This document shows positions 7,943 through 18,535 of a stretch of 64,000 bases of DNA, one piece after another. This DNA comes from Chitinophagales bacterium (GTDB taxonomy: Bacteria; Bacteroidota; Bacteroidia; Chitinophagales; UBA10324): assembly GCA_019694975.1 (NCBI GenBank), contig JAIBAY010000011.1, positions 1 through 64,000 on the forward strand, read 5' to 3'. The position numbers were made by a program, and so were the translations under genes. Every line of letters starts with the position of its first letter. Within the stretch, counting starts at the first letter, position 1. The notes under the pieces are model-generated. The model saw nothing but the letters and a program-made list of their open reading frames with translations. It had not been told where the DNA came from and did not search any database.

Positions 7943-10798
7943 ATGAAATGTTTTTCCCTGTATTGTTTTATGCTGTTTTCGACTGTCTCTTTGTCGGCTC
8001 AGGTATTCCCGCAAAACACTTTCACTTTCGCCAACGGGATAAATGGATTCATTGAGAATAAAGGACAAATAAAAGATCAGTCTGGAAGTACTAACACTGC
8101 AGTTTGTTTTCTCTTTTCATCAGGTCAGTTTAATCTGCAATTAAGAAATCACGGGTTCAGCTATGAGCTATTTGAACCAATTCACGGCGATGGAAAAGTG
8201 TATGAATCAGGTGAACCGGGCTGGATGCGTGATGGCAGAAGCGATATTGCCCAGGAATATCCTCCAATGCGTTCCTGTCGCATAGATATTGAAGTGATAG
8301 GTGCACATTCAGATGCTGAGAAAGTGGCAAGCGATCCTGCCGGTTGTGTTTTAAATTACTACACAACGAATACTCCGGCGAATGGTATTACCGGAGTGCA
8401 GAGTTATAAACAGGTAATGTATAAAGATATCTATGATGGCATTGACCTGGTTTTTACTGTACCGAATCCTGATTCAGGAATCTCCCTGAAATATGAATGG
8501 ATATTGCATCCTGGTGCCGATTATAAAAAAATCAAACTGCGTTACAGCGGTGCCGCGTTACCCGTGGAAGCAGCAGGTGAAGGATTCACGCTAACAACCA
8601 CTGCCGGAATCATTGCAGAAAGCAAGGTGATTGCATTCCGGGAAGATGATCATTCATTGATTGAATCTTCCTGTCATATCGCCGGTAATGTGATAACTTA
8701 CAATGTAGTTCCGGATAAGAACAGAACTATTGTGATTGACCCAAATATACTTTGGTCAGGCTATTTTGGAGGCAACAGTGATGAAGACAACGTGTATGGG
8801 AAACTGACGACGGATGCCAAGAATAAAGTGATCATTACCGGCGCGACCAGCAGCACGCAATTCCTTGCCAGTAACGGTTCTTATCAAACCACCTATGGCG
8901 GTGCCCCATATGATGCGTATGTTGCAAAATTCGGAGCCACCGGCAAACTTAATTGGGCAACCTACTATGGATCTGATTTGTCTGATAAAGGAATACAGGT
9001 GGCTGCATCACCATCGAATGATATTTACCTGGCGGGCTGGACAAAGAGTCCGTCAGGCATTGCCACACCCGACTCGCACCAACCTGTATTTGGCGGAGCC
9101 GAAGATATTTTTATTGTAAAATTTGATGAAGCAGGCATCAGGCAATGGTGCACGTATTACGGCGGCTCCTATGTGGATGAAGTTTTTGGCCTGCTGTGCG
9201 ATGATCATGGGTACCTGTATTTCACGGGATACACACTGAGTTACAACCAGGTTTCCACACCCGGGGTTTATCAGGAAATTAAGGCGGGAGCAGAAGGAGA
9301 TGCATTCATTGGAAAAATCAACCCGGACGGGAATGTCTTATGGTGTACTTATTTCGGCGCAACAGGCAATGACAGAGGGCATGGAATAGCGCTTGGCAAT
9401 AATGGTGATTTGTTCATGCAGGGAACAACCACCAGCACTTCAGGATTAGCAACCAATGGTGCACATCAGGGATTATACGGTGGCGGCATTAATGACGGGT
9501 TCCTTTCCAAATGGGACACTAACGGGAATTTTTTATGGTGCAGCTATTTGGGAGGCGAAGATGATGAACGCGGAAGGGAAGTTGTAACGGATAATGATGG
9601 CAATGTGTATGCAGTTGGCATGACCTCCAGTAAAACAAACATCGCTACAGATGATGCCAATCAGGCAGATTGGTACGAGGCCTACATTGGCAACCTCCGG
9701 CTGTATGATGGTTATATTGCGAAATTCCACCCTGATGGTTCAATCGGGTGGAGTACCTATTATGGTGGCAACAGCGAAGATCAGCTATGGTCTATCGCCA
9801 TCGACCGGACAAAAAATTTGATTTACGCAGGCGGAAGAACGCTGAGTTCCGTACAAATAGCAACGCCCGGATCTTTTCTCCCGCAGTATACCGGTGCAAC
9901 TGATGGCTGTTTAGCTGCATTCACCGCAGATGGAGCGATGAACTGGGGAACCTATATTGGTGCATCTGGAGCGCAGGACATTCACAGCATAGCATTTGAT
10001 GGTAAAGGATTCCTTTACCTGTATCTCAGGTCAGATATGAATTCCTCCGCTACTCCGGGTGCATATCAGTTAAAATCAAACGGCGGACTGGAAACGGTGA
10101 TTGTTAAATTTAATGTGGCAGAGGAGTGTTACGATAGCTATGAATCTAATAACACGATTGCTACGGCGGTTAAGATTTCCGCTTATTCCGACACCCTTTT
10201 ATATGGTTACACCGGCGCCATTGCTGACAGTGCAGATGAAGATTGGTTTAATTTAAAGACTACGGCAACCAGTAATTTAAAGATTGTACTAACGGATCTT
10301 GTAGCCGACTATGACCTGAAACTATATAAAGCCAATGGCTTGTTGCTGTTTTCATCCGCAAACCCGGGAACAACAGATGAAACTATCATATACAATAATG
10401 CACCAAAGGCGAGTTACCGCTTAGAGATTGCACACAGTGCCGCGGATTTTGATTCGCATGCCTGTTACAAAATCAAAACCATGACCAGCATATCTCCCTG
10501 GAACTTCAAACATGAAAAAGATATGTCATTTAGTCAACCTGAATTATTACAGGCATACGTTTATCCCAACCCATGTGCCGGTCAGCTGAGTATTAAAATC
10601 ACTGCACCGGATCACAGACCAATCAAACTGATTTTGTATAACCTGGTGAACCAGCCCGTCGGCACATATTACTTTGAAGTTGCAGCAGGAACAAAAGCGC
10701 TGTCCGTATCCACTCAACAATTGAGCGATGGTATTTACAGAATAGAATTGGAACAAGGCAAGAATAAAATTTCAAAAATGGTGGTGGTGCAAAAATGA
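7943..10798 (+). CDS. Secreted SBBP-repeat beta-propeller protein with T9SS sorting domain
   Basis: A 951-residue exported protein. The signal peptide is roughly residues 1-20 (ending SLSAQ). The N-terminal domain (about 25-270) begins GFIENKGQIKD, the hallmark of the domain that precedes SBBP repeats in Bacteroidota. Residues about 270-720 hold repeated blades with W.TYYGG or W.TYLGG, D..., and VYAVGMTSS-like strands (SBBP repeats). A pre-peptidase-like (PPC) segment follows near 730-835 (YDSYESN...ADEDWF). The last ~80 residues start YPNPCAGQLSI and end KISKMVVVQK, a type A T9SS sorting domain. Its role at the cell surface is unknown. It stands alone, with about 290 bp upstream and 210 bp downstream. 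Confidence 0.88.
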   Translation: MKCFSLYCFMLFSTVSLSAQVFPQNTFTFANGINGFIENKGQIKDQSGSTNTAVCFLFSSGQFNLQLRNHGFSYELFEPIHGDGKVYESGEPGWMRDGRSDIAQEYPPMRSCRIDIEVIGAHSDAEKVASDPAGCVLNYYTTNTPANGITGVQSYKQVMYKDIYDGIDLVFTVPNPDSGISLKYEWILHPGADYKKIKLRYSGAALPVEAAGEGFTLTTTAGIIAESKVIAFREDDHSLIESSCHIAGNVITYNVVPDKNRTIVIDPNILWSGYFGGNSDEDNVYGKLTTDAKNKVIITGATSSTQFLASNGSYQTTYGGAPYDAYVAKFGATGKLNWATYYGSDLSDKGIQVAASPSNDIYLAGWTKSPSGIATPDSHQPVFGGAEDIFIVKFDEAGIRQWCTYYGGSYVDEVFGLLCDDHGYLYFTGYTLSYNQVSTPGVYQEIKAGAEGDAFIGKINPDGNVLWCTYFGATGNDRGHGIALGNNGDLFMQGTTTSTSGLATNGAHQGLYGGGINDGFLSKWDTNGNFLWCSYLGGEDDERGREVVTDNDGNVYAVGMTSSKTNIATDDANQADWYEAYIGNLRLYDGYIAKFHPDGSIGWSTYYGGNSEDQLWSIAIDRTKNLIYAGGRTLSSVQIATPGSFLPQYTGATDGCLAAFTADGAMNWGTYIGASGAQDIHSIAFDGKGFLYLYLRSDMNSSATPGAYQLKSNGGLETVIVKFNVAEECYDSYESNNTIATAVKISAYSDTLLYGYTGAIADSADEDWFNLKTTATSNLKIVLTDLVADYDLKLYKANGLLLFSSANPGTTDETIIYNNAPKASYRLEIAHSAADFDSHACYKIKTMTSISPWNFKHEKDMSFSQPELLQAYVYPNPCAGQLSIKITAPDHRPIKLILYNLVNQPVGTYYFEVAAGTKALSVSTQQLSDGIYRIELEQGKNKISKMVVVQK

Positions 10799-10996
10799 GA
10801 TGGTGTATAATAATTCACTGCCTGGATGTAATTCCGTTCATTGCTATGCCTGAATGTATTAACCCTATATCGGCCAGAGGGGCATAAATGACCTTGTAAA
10901 TTTTTTTCTGTTCACCTGCACTTTTTCATCTGTAACTTGATAGCACACCGTATGCGCAGGATTTAAAAAAAATCCCTTTAAACTAAAAAGGTAATT

Positions 10997-11004
10997 TATG
11001 TTTG
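10997..11004 (+). promoter_or_regulatory. -7 element directly before the DUF748 gene
   Basis: TATGTTTG matches TAnnTTTG and ends only four bases before the ATG at 11009. If used, the mRNA would be leaderless or nearly so. Confidence 0.4.
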
Positions 11005-11008
11005 AGCT

Positions 11009-13288
11009 ATGAAATGGCTCAAAAGAACAGGGATTTTTCTTGCAGCGCTGCTTGTTGCCGCTGTCGTGCTCGCCGCTGTATTTATTTCTCCCATCACCAA
11101 ATACCTTATCGAGAAATACAGTAAACCTGTAATCGGGCGGCAGGTTTCAATGGAAGGGCTGTTCCTGAATTTCTTTTCAGGCAGCATGAGCATCACTGAC
11201 TTGAAAGTGTATGAGCCCAACGATAAGGATGTGTTTTTCTACTGCCATAAAATTTCATCCAACATCACGGTGAAAAAAATGCTGCAGGGTGAATACGAGA
11301 TAAATGAAATGAAATTTGTGAACCCGGAAGTGATCGTTTACCAGGATGGCAATAATTTCAGTTATGATGATATAGTCGCCCACTTATTAACTGCTGATAC
11401 AACAAAAAAGAACACGGCAGCAGCTCCACCGGTTAAAGTCTGGCTGCGGAATATTCAGATTGACAGCGGTTATATTAAACACATCAACGTTGCGTACAAA
11501 GACACTACTGAAATAATGAATCTCCGGTTCATGTGTCCTTCCTATGCCTGGGACAATCCTGAACTGTTGCTGTCTGCAGCTTTCACTTTTGGCAGCGGCG
11601 GTGATATTGATTGCAGCATGCAACTGGATACGGATTCACTTGATTATGTTGTTTCGCTAAACTCAAAAGACCTTGACGTAAAAAAATATTACAAGTCACT
11701 GAATTCGATGATGCACATTGGCGGCCTCGATGGCCTGGTAAATGCAACGCTCAGATTCAGGGGCAATTTTAATGAATTGGAAAACCTTGCCGCCTCAGGG
11801 ATGCTGTCGCTGGACCGTGTTTTCATCAGGGATACCACAGGTACGGATTTCGTATCGTTCAATCAGTTTCAGATTCAGGTGGATAGCCTGAATGTGAAAG
11901 AAAGCCGATATGATTTTCACAGGATTCTGCTGGACCGGCCCTACTTTAAGTTTGACTTGTATGATAACGGCAATAATATTTCAAAGATGCTGGTGGCTTC
12001 CGCTGCCGAAACGGCAACAGCACCTGATTCCACTGTCGCAGCAACAGATGAACTGGATTACACCAACATCTTTACACTGATGGGATCGTACGTTAAGTTA
12101 ATTTCCAAAGATTACCTCATCAGTAACTACAGCGCAGACAGTATTATTCTGCGGGAAGGACATTTTCTTTACAATGATTATACGCTGGAAGACCGTTTCA
12201 GCTACGATATTGAAAATGCCAATTTCGTATCCGGAAAAATTAACTCGCAGAATGACAGCATAATCATCAGGTCTGCCGCCACATTTAATCAAAGCGGCAA
12301 GCTGACAGCCTATCTTGCCGCCACGCCAGATTTTAAGAACTTCCGGATGAATTTTGACATCAGGAACATGAAGGTGTCGGACATGAATCCATATTCCCGT
12401 TTTTATGTAGCTACACCATTTCTCGATGGAACGCTTGATTATACAAGTCAGACTACCATTACCGATGGTATGCTGAACAGCAGCAACAAAATTTCCGTGG
12501 TGCAACTTACAGCAGGCAGGAAGATAAGCGACAAACCATTGTATAATGTGCCTGTCCGGCTCGCCGTCTCGCTGCTGAAAGACGTGCATGGAAATATTAA
12601 TCTCGATATTCCGGTAGAAGGTGATCTGAACGACCCTGAATACAAAATCGGAAAAGTGATCTGGCAAATTGTAGAGAATATCATTGTAAAAGCGGCTACG
12701 GCTCCGTTCCGGCTGCTGGCAAACATGTTTGGCGGCAGCGAAGAAGACATGAAACAAATTCCTTTTAATTACCTGCAAAAGGAGTTGGATAATAATCAGT
12801 TTAAGAAGCTCGATCAGGTGGCGGACGTATTGACTGCAAAAACGGAAATGATGGTGGAGTTGAAACAGGTGACGGATACTTTTGCTGAACGCGAACAGTG
12901 GAGCTTGTTTGAAGCGAAGCGGAAATATTACGAATCAAAAATGAGTGGAACTTTGAAGGACAGCCTGTCTGAAGAAGATATTGTGCAAATTAACAGTATA
13001 GCGAATAAGGATTCGCTGTTTAATGCCTACCTCAATCAGCAACTGCAGCTTTCGGCCGCTGACCTGCTGCCGACGCAGGAAAAATGCCTTCAACTGATAG
13101 GAGCGGCGGTTGCAGAGCAGCAGGTGAAAGCAATAATGAATCAAAGAAATGAGCAGGTGATCAGTTACCTGACCACCATAAAGTCAATTGCGGCAGACAG
13201 GATCAGGGTGCTGAACAATCACGATTATGGGGTGAGCAATGGAATCAGTCAGCCGGTTTATTTAGTGAATTATCTTGTAGAAGAGTAA
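11009..13288 (+). CDS. DUF748/AsmA-like envelope protein
   Basis: A 759-residue protein with one N-terminal membrane anchor (about residues 7-29) and a long periplasmic part. The N-terminal segment (VIGRQVSMEGLFLNFFSGSMSITDLKVYEP) and repeated beta-strand pattern match the AsmA-like/DUF748 family. These proteins are related to bridge-like lipid-transport proteins and to envelope biogenesis. The C-terminal third (from about 590) is charged and helical, as in DUF748 members. The specific substrate is unknown. Monocistronic, with a terminator at 13296. Confidence 0.82.
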   Translation: MKWLKRTGIFLAALLVAAVVLAAVFISPITKYLIEKYSKPVIGRQVSMEGLFLNFFSGSMSITDLKVYEPNDKDVFFYCHKISSNITVKKMLQGEYEINEMKFVNPEVIVYQDGNNFSYDDIVAHLLTADTTKKNTAAAPPVKVWLRNIQIDSGYIKHINVAYKDTTEIMNLRFMCPSYAWDNPELLLSAAFTFGSGGDIDCSMQLDTDSLDYVVSLNSKDLDVKKYYKSLNSMMHIGGLDGLVNATLRFRGNFNELENLAASGMLSLDRVFIRDTTGTDFVSFNQFQIQVDSLNVKESRYDFHRILLDRPYFKFDLYDNGNNISKMLVASAAETATAPDSTVAATDELDYTNIFTLMGSYVKLISKDYLISNYSADSIILREGHFLYNDYTLEDRFSYDIENANFVSGKINSQNDSIIIRSAATFNQSGKLTAYLAATPDFKNFRMNFDIRNMKVSDMNPYSRFYVATPFLDGTLDYTSQTTITDGMLNSSNKISVVQLTAGRKISDKPLYNVPVRLAVSLLKDVHGNINLDIPVEGDLNDPEYKIGKVIWQIVENIIVKAATAPFRLLANMFGGSEEDMKQIPFNYLQKELDNNQFKKLDQVADVLTAKTEMMVELKQVTDTFAEREQWSLFEAKRKYYESKMSGTLKDSLSEEDIVQINSIANKDSLFNAYLNQQLQLSAADLLPTQEKCLQLIGAAVAEQQVKAIMNQRNEQVISYLTTIKSIAADRIRVLNNHDYGVSNGISQPVYLVNYLVEE

Positions 13289-13295
13289 CGTTTGT

Positions 13296-13332
13296 AAAAA
13301 ATCCGGCAGGTTTTCCAGCCTGCCGGTTTTTA
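13296..13332. terminator. Bidirectional intrinsic terminator
   Basis: CCGGCAGG (13303-13310) pairs with CCTGCCGG (13319-13326). The stem is preceded by an A-run and followed by TTTTT, so it can end the DUF748 gene and also transcripts from the convergent minus-strand gene. Confidence 0.85.
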
Positions 13333-13390
13333 CCTTTCTGTATTCACGAAGTAAAGAGAATCCGTATTTATTCCTTCACAATGTGCTTTC

Positions 13391-13894
13391 CTATTCATTC
13401 CTTTTTTTCCACACCATTATACCCCGGAGAATCTGAACGATTGAAAACATGAAGAATGAAATGCCGCTGATTTCATCAAGGAAAGTCCAGTTGCGGTTGC
13501 CCGCAAGAAAGATGAATGACACATACAGGTAAGGGAAAATGGAAGAGATGGTTAAGTAATGCAGCCATTTTGGGAAACCTGAGTATGTGGCAATCATGAT
13601 GATGCCAATGGCGAAAAGAAAATTTGATCCTACATACATCTGATAAGTTTTCTCAAGATTTTCCTTTGCATGCCGGTCGCCGATTAATTCATACGTAGTA
13701 ACCATTACGATGCCCATGGCAATTGCAGACATGGCAAAACCGGCTGCAGGAATTACTTCACGATCATCAGCAAGTTTCAATCCCATTAAGGTAAGTGCGG
13801 CAATCAAAAACGCTTCGCCAGGTTCAGTCATCAGTAGCATGCCATCTGAATAAACGGGTATACTCTTGCTGTAGTCGGGCAGGAAGACTATCAT
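13391..13894 (-). CDS. Small integral membrane protein, unknown
   Basis: A 167-residue protein with about five hydrophobic segments (roughly residues 28-45, 50-68, 88-106, 114-132 and 143-160) and a basic C-terminus WKKRNE. I do not recognise a family. It stands alone between two convergent neighbours. Its frame is uninterrupted and its codon use looks like that of the neighbours, supporting a real gene. Confidence 0.7.
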   Translation of the reverse strand: MIVFLPDYSKSIPVYSDGMLLMTEPGEAFLIAALTLMGLKLADDREVIPAAGFAMSAIAMGIVMVTTYELIGDRHAKENLEKTYQMYVGSNFLFAIGIIMIATYSGFPKWLHYLTISSIFPYLYVSFIFLAGNRNWTFLDEISGISFFMFSIVQILRGIMVWKKRNE

Positions 13895-14257
13895 GGAAGG
13901 ATGTTAATGATAACCGGCAATATGAATCCGATCAGGATCATTCAAGCAATGCGTTGTTTGGTTTTTGAATGATCTTTCGTCATGTTAAAAATTGAGAAGG
14001 AAAATTTATACTGCCGTCGTGTATTCCGCCCGCAGCTCTGTGCGGGGAGCCAGCGGGACACGCAGGAATTCAATGTGATTATTTTTTTGATCATTCAAAT
14101 TATTTGCCGGCGATATTAGGCGAGTAATAATAAATGTTTAAACAGCTTACTTACTCTTTGTTTAAAAACATTCACTACTAAAAAACCCTGGCAGATTCCA
14201 GGAATCCGCCAGGGCTCAATCAACAATTTCATGCAATCGTCGGTAAGTAAAAGAACA
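13895..14257. other. Intergenic region, 363 bp
   Basis: It lies between two minus-strand genes. The left part would hold the promoter of the small membrane protein, but I see no clear -7 element. The right end holds the terminator of the gene starting at 17527 (14181-14216). No coding potential that I would support. Confidence 0.6.
14181..14216 (-). terminator. Terminator of the 1089-residue T9SS protein
   Basis: CCCTGGC (14186-14192) pairs with GCCAGGG (14208-14214), and an inner GATTCC/GGAATC dyad extends the hairpin. On the minus strand it is followed by six T residues. Confidence 0.85.
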
Positions 14258-17200
14258 TTATTCTTTCACTAATTTCTGCAATGCGCTTTCATTGCCGTTT
14301 ATCAGTTTCACAATGTAAACACCTGCAGGAAGCGAGCGGATGTCAATGGATACTTCATTGAGCCCTTCAACAGCTATGGCCGGAAATGAAAGGAGTTGCT
14401 GCCCAACAGTATTGAAGATCTTTATCTCCGCATCGCCTGTATTTTTCGATTCAAAGGAAATCACAACAGTATTTGATCCGGGATTCGGATAAAGCTGTAC
14501 TGCCTGCAAATCCGGAGCTGATGGTGCTTCCAGTTTTAATAGTGTGGTGAATGTCTGAACATCGGTAAAGCTGGACTTCGATTTATTATCCGCAGTGCAA
14601 ACAGTTTGCATTTTATATTCATACACGGTATTGGCAAGAAGGCTTGTCAATTTTTTCGAAGTGCCGGTGAGATCTTTTTTCTTCGTCCATTTGGAAGTGC
14701 CCTGTACCCGATACTGGATCGTGTAAGTGTAAGCGCATGGTACGGCTGTCCAGTTGATGGTGGCGTTTGTCGAGTTTATCGGGCTCACTGTGATACCTGT
14801 TGGCGCATCGCACGATGTAACCTTCAGGTTGCTGCCGTTGTTGCTGCCGGTTACTGCCGGTGAGCTGCTGATAACACGTATTCTGAACTTTGTTCCCCCT
14901 GCAGTTTTAGAAGGGATAACAGCATTGATTGTTCCTGTATTGGCCGAGCTTGTTAAAGTACCCATGGCAACGGCTGCATCAAACGAACCCATTTTATCGG
15001 AGATCTGTGCTGTGTAAACATTGCTGCCACCAAAGGTGCCGGTGGACGTGAAAGGTACACTCACTGCGGTGCCGGGGCAAAAAGGTGAACCCGTGATTAC
15101 ACCGGTAGCAATGGTATTAGCCTCACCGAGAGTAAAGGGTGAGAAAGAGCTCACCGTCGCGGAGGTAACGGTTCCGGAAGAGATGCCACCGGTGGTGGCC
15201 GTAACGCCGGCATCTGTCCATTGAGTGCCATCCCAGCGGGCAACGGTCAATCCATTCAGATCGGCCAGCGCTTCGGTGGTATTCCATTGAAGTTTTACAG
15301 TTCCGTCAGCGCCGGAGATTCGGTCAACAGTCCAGTAAGAATGTGTATTCACGGAAGTAACCGGTGCCAGCACACTCGAGGTGTTTACGTATCCAGATGC
15401 GAAATATTCGGCTGTCCAGGTCGTAGCCGTGGTTGCAACAGGTGTTACACTCACCGGGCGGTAATTCAAACCTTTGCCAACCTGGAAAGTAAATTCAGCG
15501 GTTGATGCCGTGGTTTTTGAAACAGGTCCGTAAACACAACTGACAGCGCTGCCACCAATGAAACCGCCGGAAGTGCCAAATACAAGTTTGGCGCCGGAGG
15601 AAGTTGTAAGAATGCCTGACGTCAGCGTAACATTTCCGGTAGTATTCAATGTAGAATTGCAGGTGGCGCCTGCTGCATTGTTCATCAGCAGATTTCCCCA
15701 TTCGCTGCCGGTACCACTCAGCGACTGATTAACAGTGCCGCCCAAAATCAATTTACCTGCACCGGAATGAATGCCATTGTTCAGTACGGTTCCCTTGGCT
15801 GTTGCATCGAAGCCGCCATTCGCAAGCGTTGTTCCCGTTCCAATGCTGAGAGTACTGTTCACCGTAATGGCATTGGCCATCGTCTTAATGCCGCTGTTGC
15901 TGCATGCTAACTGATAATAGGTGCGGTCGGTAACTGTTTGTGCGCCGCCGGCAGCATAGTCAACGGTTCCTGCATTACTGATGCCATTCATGTTCCAGTC
16001 AAGGTCAGCTGTTCTGTTTTTGAAGGCCACTGCAGCGGCGGATTCTGAAAGCAGGCCTTTGCCAAGTCCGCCGGAATTTTCAACATAAATTACACCATTG
16101 CTACCCATCACAACACTGGGTCCGCCGGTGGGCACATAACCAATGTCTTCCGTTTCCGTTTCCGACCCGGCCACTTCACCACCATTTTCAATTCGAAGTG
16201 ATCCATTCACCGAAAGGGTATTGTCTGAATGAACGGCAAGTGCTGATCCATTGGTGACTTTCCAGTTTCCGTTCACCGTCCAGTTAGCCATAGATTCGGA
16301 GATCTGTGCCAGTGTGAGATCACCAAGCGGACTTGATGATTGCACATCTGCGTCAAATACCCTGAACGCAACATTCAGTGTATTGGGTGTTCCCACGGAA
16401 CCACCGTTAAGATTCATCTGCGGGAAAGCGCCCTGTGCATCAAAGAGTCCGAAGAAACAGGTTCTTACCAGGAAATCTTCAGCCGTAAACGGAACATCAA
16501 TCGTATGCGTTTCACTGCTTGCCCAGGTCATGCTTCCGCCCAGCGTGATGACAGGATTGTTAGGTTCCGTTCCTCCAAACACCTTGGTGTTTCCCACAAA
16601 AACAAAAATATCGGTCATGTTCCATTCTCCGCTAATGCTGAGGGAAGTAGCATTTCCGGCTCCGCCAAAACAGTTTGGGCCCAATACGCCAAATGCAGTA
16701 GCAGCATTCGATTGCGACATGGAAGGAGAGATAAACGCGCCATTCACATTCATGGTAACATTTGCGTTGGTGGCATCATTTAATATCATGGCAGCATTCA
16801 CGGTGAGGGTGGTAACCGAAGTGAAAATATTTACGCTCGAGGTGATTTTAGCGCCACTGCCTCCGAGTTTGAAACTTGCAAAGTTGTGAGTGATTGTTGC
16901 ATTATTGGTAGCGCAGCCGATTAACAATCCCTGTTTGATCACCATGCTATCCGCAGTGGTGATGCTGACATTCAGTTTAGTGGGCGCTGTTTCTGATGGT
17001 GTGAAGGTTCCGCCGCCGTAATCAATCACAAATTTTCCGCCGGTATTGTTCAGCGTAAGTTTATTGAGGTTGATGGTACTGGTTCCGCCGATGGATTGGG
17101 TGACTGAATTACCAATGACCATATTACATTTATTCGTGCCATTGACCAGATTCATATTCCCGTTGTTGGTGAAACTCGTTCCGTTGTAATTAAATGTGTG

Positions 17201-17527
17201 CAAGGTAGCAGTACCTGGCGCTGCACAAATAAAAGAACCGCTTCCGTTAATGGTAAAATTGCCGGTCACCGTCCAGGTGCGGCCAGTACCGGTGGCATCC
17301 CATTGCAGGGTGCCGCTGACGGTCACATTGGTGATATTATTCGGATTGACGTTGATGCTGACCGTATGTCCGGAACTGATTACCACTTCATCATTTGCCA
17401 AGGGTACAGTGCCTCCCCAAACTGCAGTATTATTCCAGTCGCCTGACATGGCAGTGGTGCGGATGGTAGCTGAAACAGACAGCGAACAGATGGCTAAAGC
17501 AAAAAAGAGAATGGCTGATTTTTTCAT
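14258..17527 (-). CDS. Large secreted beta-rich protein with FN3 and T9SS sorting domains
   Basis: A 1089-residue protein with a signal peptide (about 1-20, ending SVSA). Residues about 25-560 form repeated short beta-strands rich in Asn, Thr and Gly (NGSGSF, VNSTLSIGTGTTL), suggesting a parallel beta-helix. The N-terminal SGDWNNTAVWGGTVP resembles the start of G8-like or other surface beta-helix proteins. An FN3 domain lies near 910-1000 (TGITVSPINSTNATINWTAV). The C-terminal ~80 residues begin LYPNPGSNTVVISF and end LQKLVKE, a T9SS type A domain. It is likely a surface or secreted adhesin or matrix protein, but no enzymatic motif is visible. Confidence 0.85.
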   Translation of the reverse strand: MKKSAILFFALAICSLSVSATIRTTAMSGDWNNTAVWGGTVPLANDEVVISSGHTVSINVNPNNITNVTVSGTLQWDATGTGRTWTVTGNFTINGSGSFICAAPGTATLHTFNYNGTSFTNNGNMNLVNGTNKCNMVIGNSVTQSIGGTSTINLNKLTLNNTGGKFVIDYGGGTFTPSETAPTKLNVSITTADSMVIKQGLLIGCATNNATITHNFASFKLGGSGAKITSSVNIFTSVTTLTVNAAMILNDATNANVTMNVNGAFISPSMSQSNAATAFGVLGPNCFGGAGNATSLSISGEWNMTDIFVFVGNTKVFGGTEPNNPVITLGGSMTWASSETHTIDVPFTAEDFLVRTCFFGLFDAQGAFPQMNLNGGSVGTPNTLNVAFRVFDADVQSSSPLGDLTLAQISESMANWTVNGNWKVTNGSALAVHSDNTLSVNGSLRIENGGEVAGSETETEDIGYVPTGGPSVVMGSNGVIYVENSGGLGKGLLSESAAAVAFKNRTADLDWNMNGISNAGTVDYAAGGAQTVTDRTYYQLACSNSGIKTMANAITVNSTLSIGTGTTLANGGFDATAKGTVLNNGIHSGAGKLILGGTVNQSLSGTGSEWGNLLMNNAAGATCNSTLNTTGNVTLTSGILTTSSGAKLVFGTSGGFIGGSAVSCVYGPVSKTTASTAEFTFQVGKGLNYRPVSVTPVATTATTWTAEYFASGYVNTSSVLAPVTSVNTHSYWTVDRISGADGTVKLQWNTTEALADLNGLTVARWDGTQWTDAGVTATTGGISSGTVTSATVSSFSPFTLGEANTIATGVITGSPFCPGTAVSVPFTSTGTFGGSNVYTAQISDKMGSFDAAVAMGTLTSSANTGTINAVIPSKTAGGTKFRIRVISSSPAVTGSNNGSNLKVTSCDAPTGITVSPINSTNATINWTAVPCAYTYTIQYRVQGTSKWTKKKDLTGTSKKLTSLLANTVYEYKMQTVCTADNKSKSSFTDVQTFTTLLKLEAPSAPDLQAVQLYPNPGSNTVVISFESKNTGDAEIKIFNTVGQQLLSFPAIAVEGLNEVSIDIRSLPAGVYIVKLINGNESALQKLVKE

Positions 17528-17738
17528 GGTTGAAGAGTTTGGGTGTTGAATGAGTAAATGTAAATTTTTATTTTACACCATGAAAATCAACATCGGAATT
17601 TTCGCTATGCGCGAAAAGAAAATACGTTTTTCGGCTGATCTGTTCTGTTGAATGCGTTACATAGGAAGGTTAATACGATGTTGTCCGCTGGAACCTATAT
17701 TGCGCAGAAAGATTAAGTTAGCAGTTGAAAATACGCTT

Positions 17739-18497
17739 ATGAAAAATACACTTTTACAATTCCTGCTAATCGCAGCATTGTCTGCATGTTTTACAACAAA
17801 TACTTCTGCACAATGCATTCCCAATAACGACACGGTGGCTGGCATTGAGCCGGATACACTTTCTACGGCTTATGTGGGTGTGCCCTATGAGCAGATTATT
17901 TATTTTAAACTCCCATTAGACACCTCTGTCCAATTTGGACCGTTTACGGTCGCTTTGATTATCGACTCACTGGTGATCGACAGTTATACCGGATTGCCGC
18001 CTTCCTTTTCATTAGCCTGCAATTCGCCGTCGTGCACCTTGCTTGGCGGACAGAACGGTTGTGCAGCTATAACCGGTACGGCAACGGATGATGAGGCCGG
18101 ATATCATCCATTGAATGTTTATGTAACGACGTATGTATCGGATACTTTCGGGACACCCGTCGGCGGTTTTCCTGATACCATTGATTTTTATTTCCTCGAT
18201 GTGCAATTTGCTACCGGTGTTGCTGATGCTGCTCCTTTAACCTGGAATATGGGAGCATTTTATCCGAACCCTTCTGATGAAGAGTTGTTTATACCATTCA
18301 CTTCGCCTTTAAATTCTACGGCCGACTATTCAGTGACGGATATATCCGGCAGGGTTATGAAGTATGAGAAAACTGTGATAAAAAAAGGGCATAATACCCT
18401 CAGTATGTCAATCGCTGATTTGCCGGATGGATGTTATTTCATCACTATCAGGACACAGGATTATGTTGCTGCTGAAAAATTTCAGGTTCTGCATTGA
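17739..18497 (+). CDS. Small T9SS cargo protein
   Basis: A 252-residue secreted protein. An upstream in-frame ATG at 17652 exists, but the ATG at 17739 opens directly into a signal peptide (KNTLLQFLLIAALSACF...TSAQ) and is preferred. The middle (residues 28-165) is a Cys-containing beta domain with an ATAYVGVPY-like cadherin/Ig-type strand pattern (STAYVGVPYEQIIYFKLP). The last ~75 residues start YPNPSDEELFIPF and end EKFQVLH, a T9SS type A sorting domain. Function unknown. Confidence 0.8.
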   Translation: MKNTLLQFLLIAALSACFTTNTSAQCIPNNDTVAGIEPDTLSTAYVGVPYEQIIYFKLPLDTSVQFGPFTVALIIDSLVIDSYTGLPPSFSLACNSPSCTLLGGQNGCAAITGTATDDEAGYHPLNVYVTTYVSDTFGTPVGGFPDTIDFYFLDVQFATGVADAAPLTWNMGAFYPNPSDEELFIPFTSPLNSTADYSVTDISGRVMKYEKTVIKKGHNTLSMSIADLPDGCYFITIRTQDYVAAEKFQVLH

Positions 18498-18535
18498 AGA
18501 AACGTACTTTATCCTGAGCAAATACCGACTGCAAC

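Noticed and set aside
12098..12778. A 226-codon minus-strand open frame inside the DUF748 gene
   Set aside because: It is antisense to a clear coding region, lacks recognisable motifs and looks like a shadow frame.
16251..16889. A 212-codon plus-strand open frame inside the 1089-residue T9SS gene
   Set aside because: The host gene is rich in Thr/Asn/Gly repeats, which leave the opposite strand open by chance.
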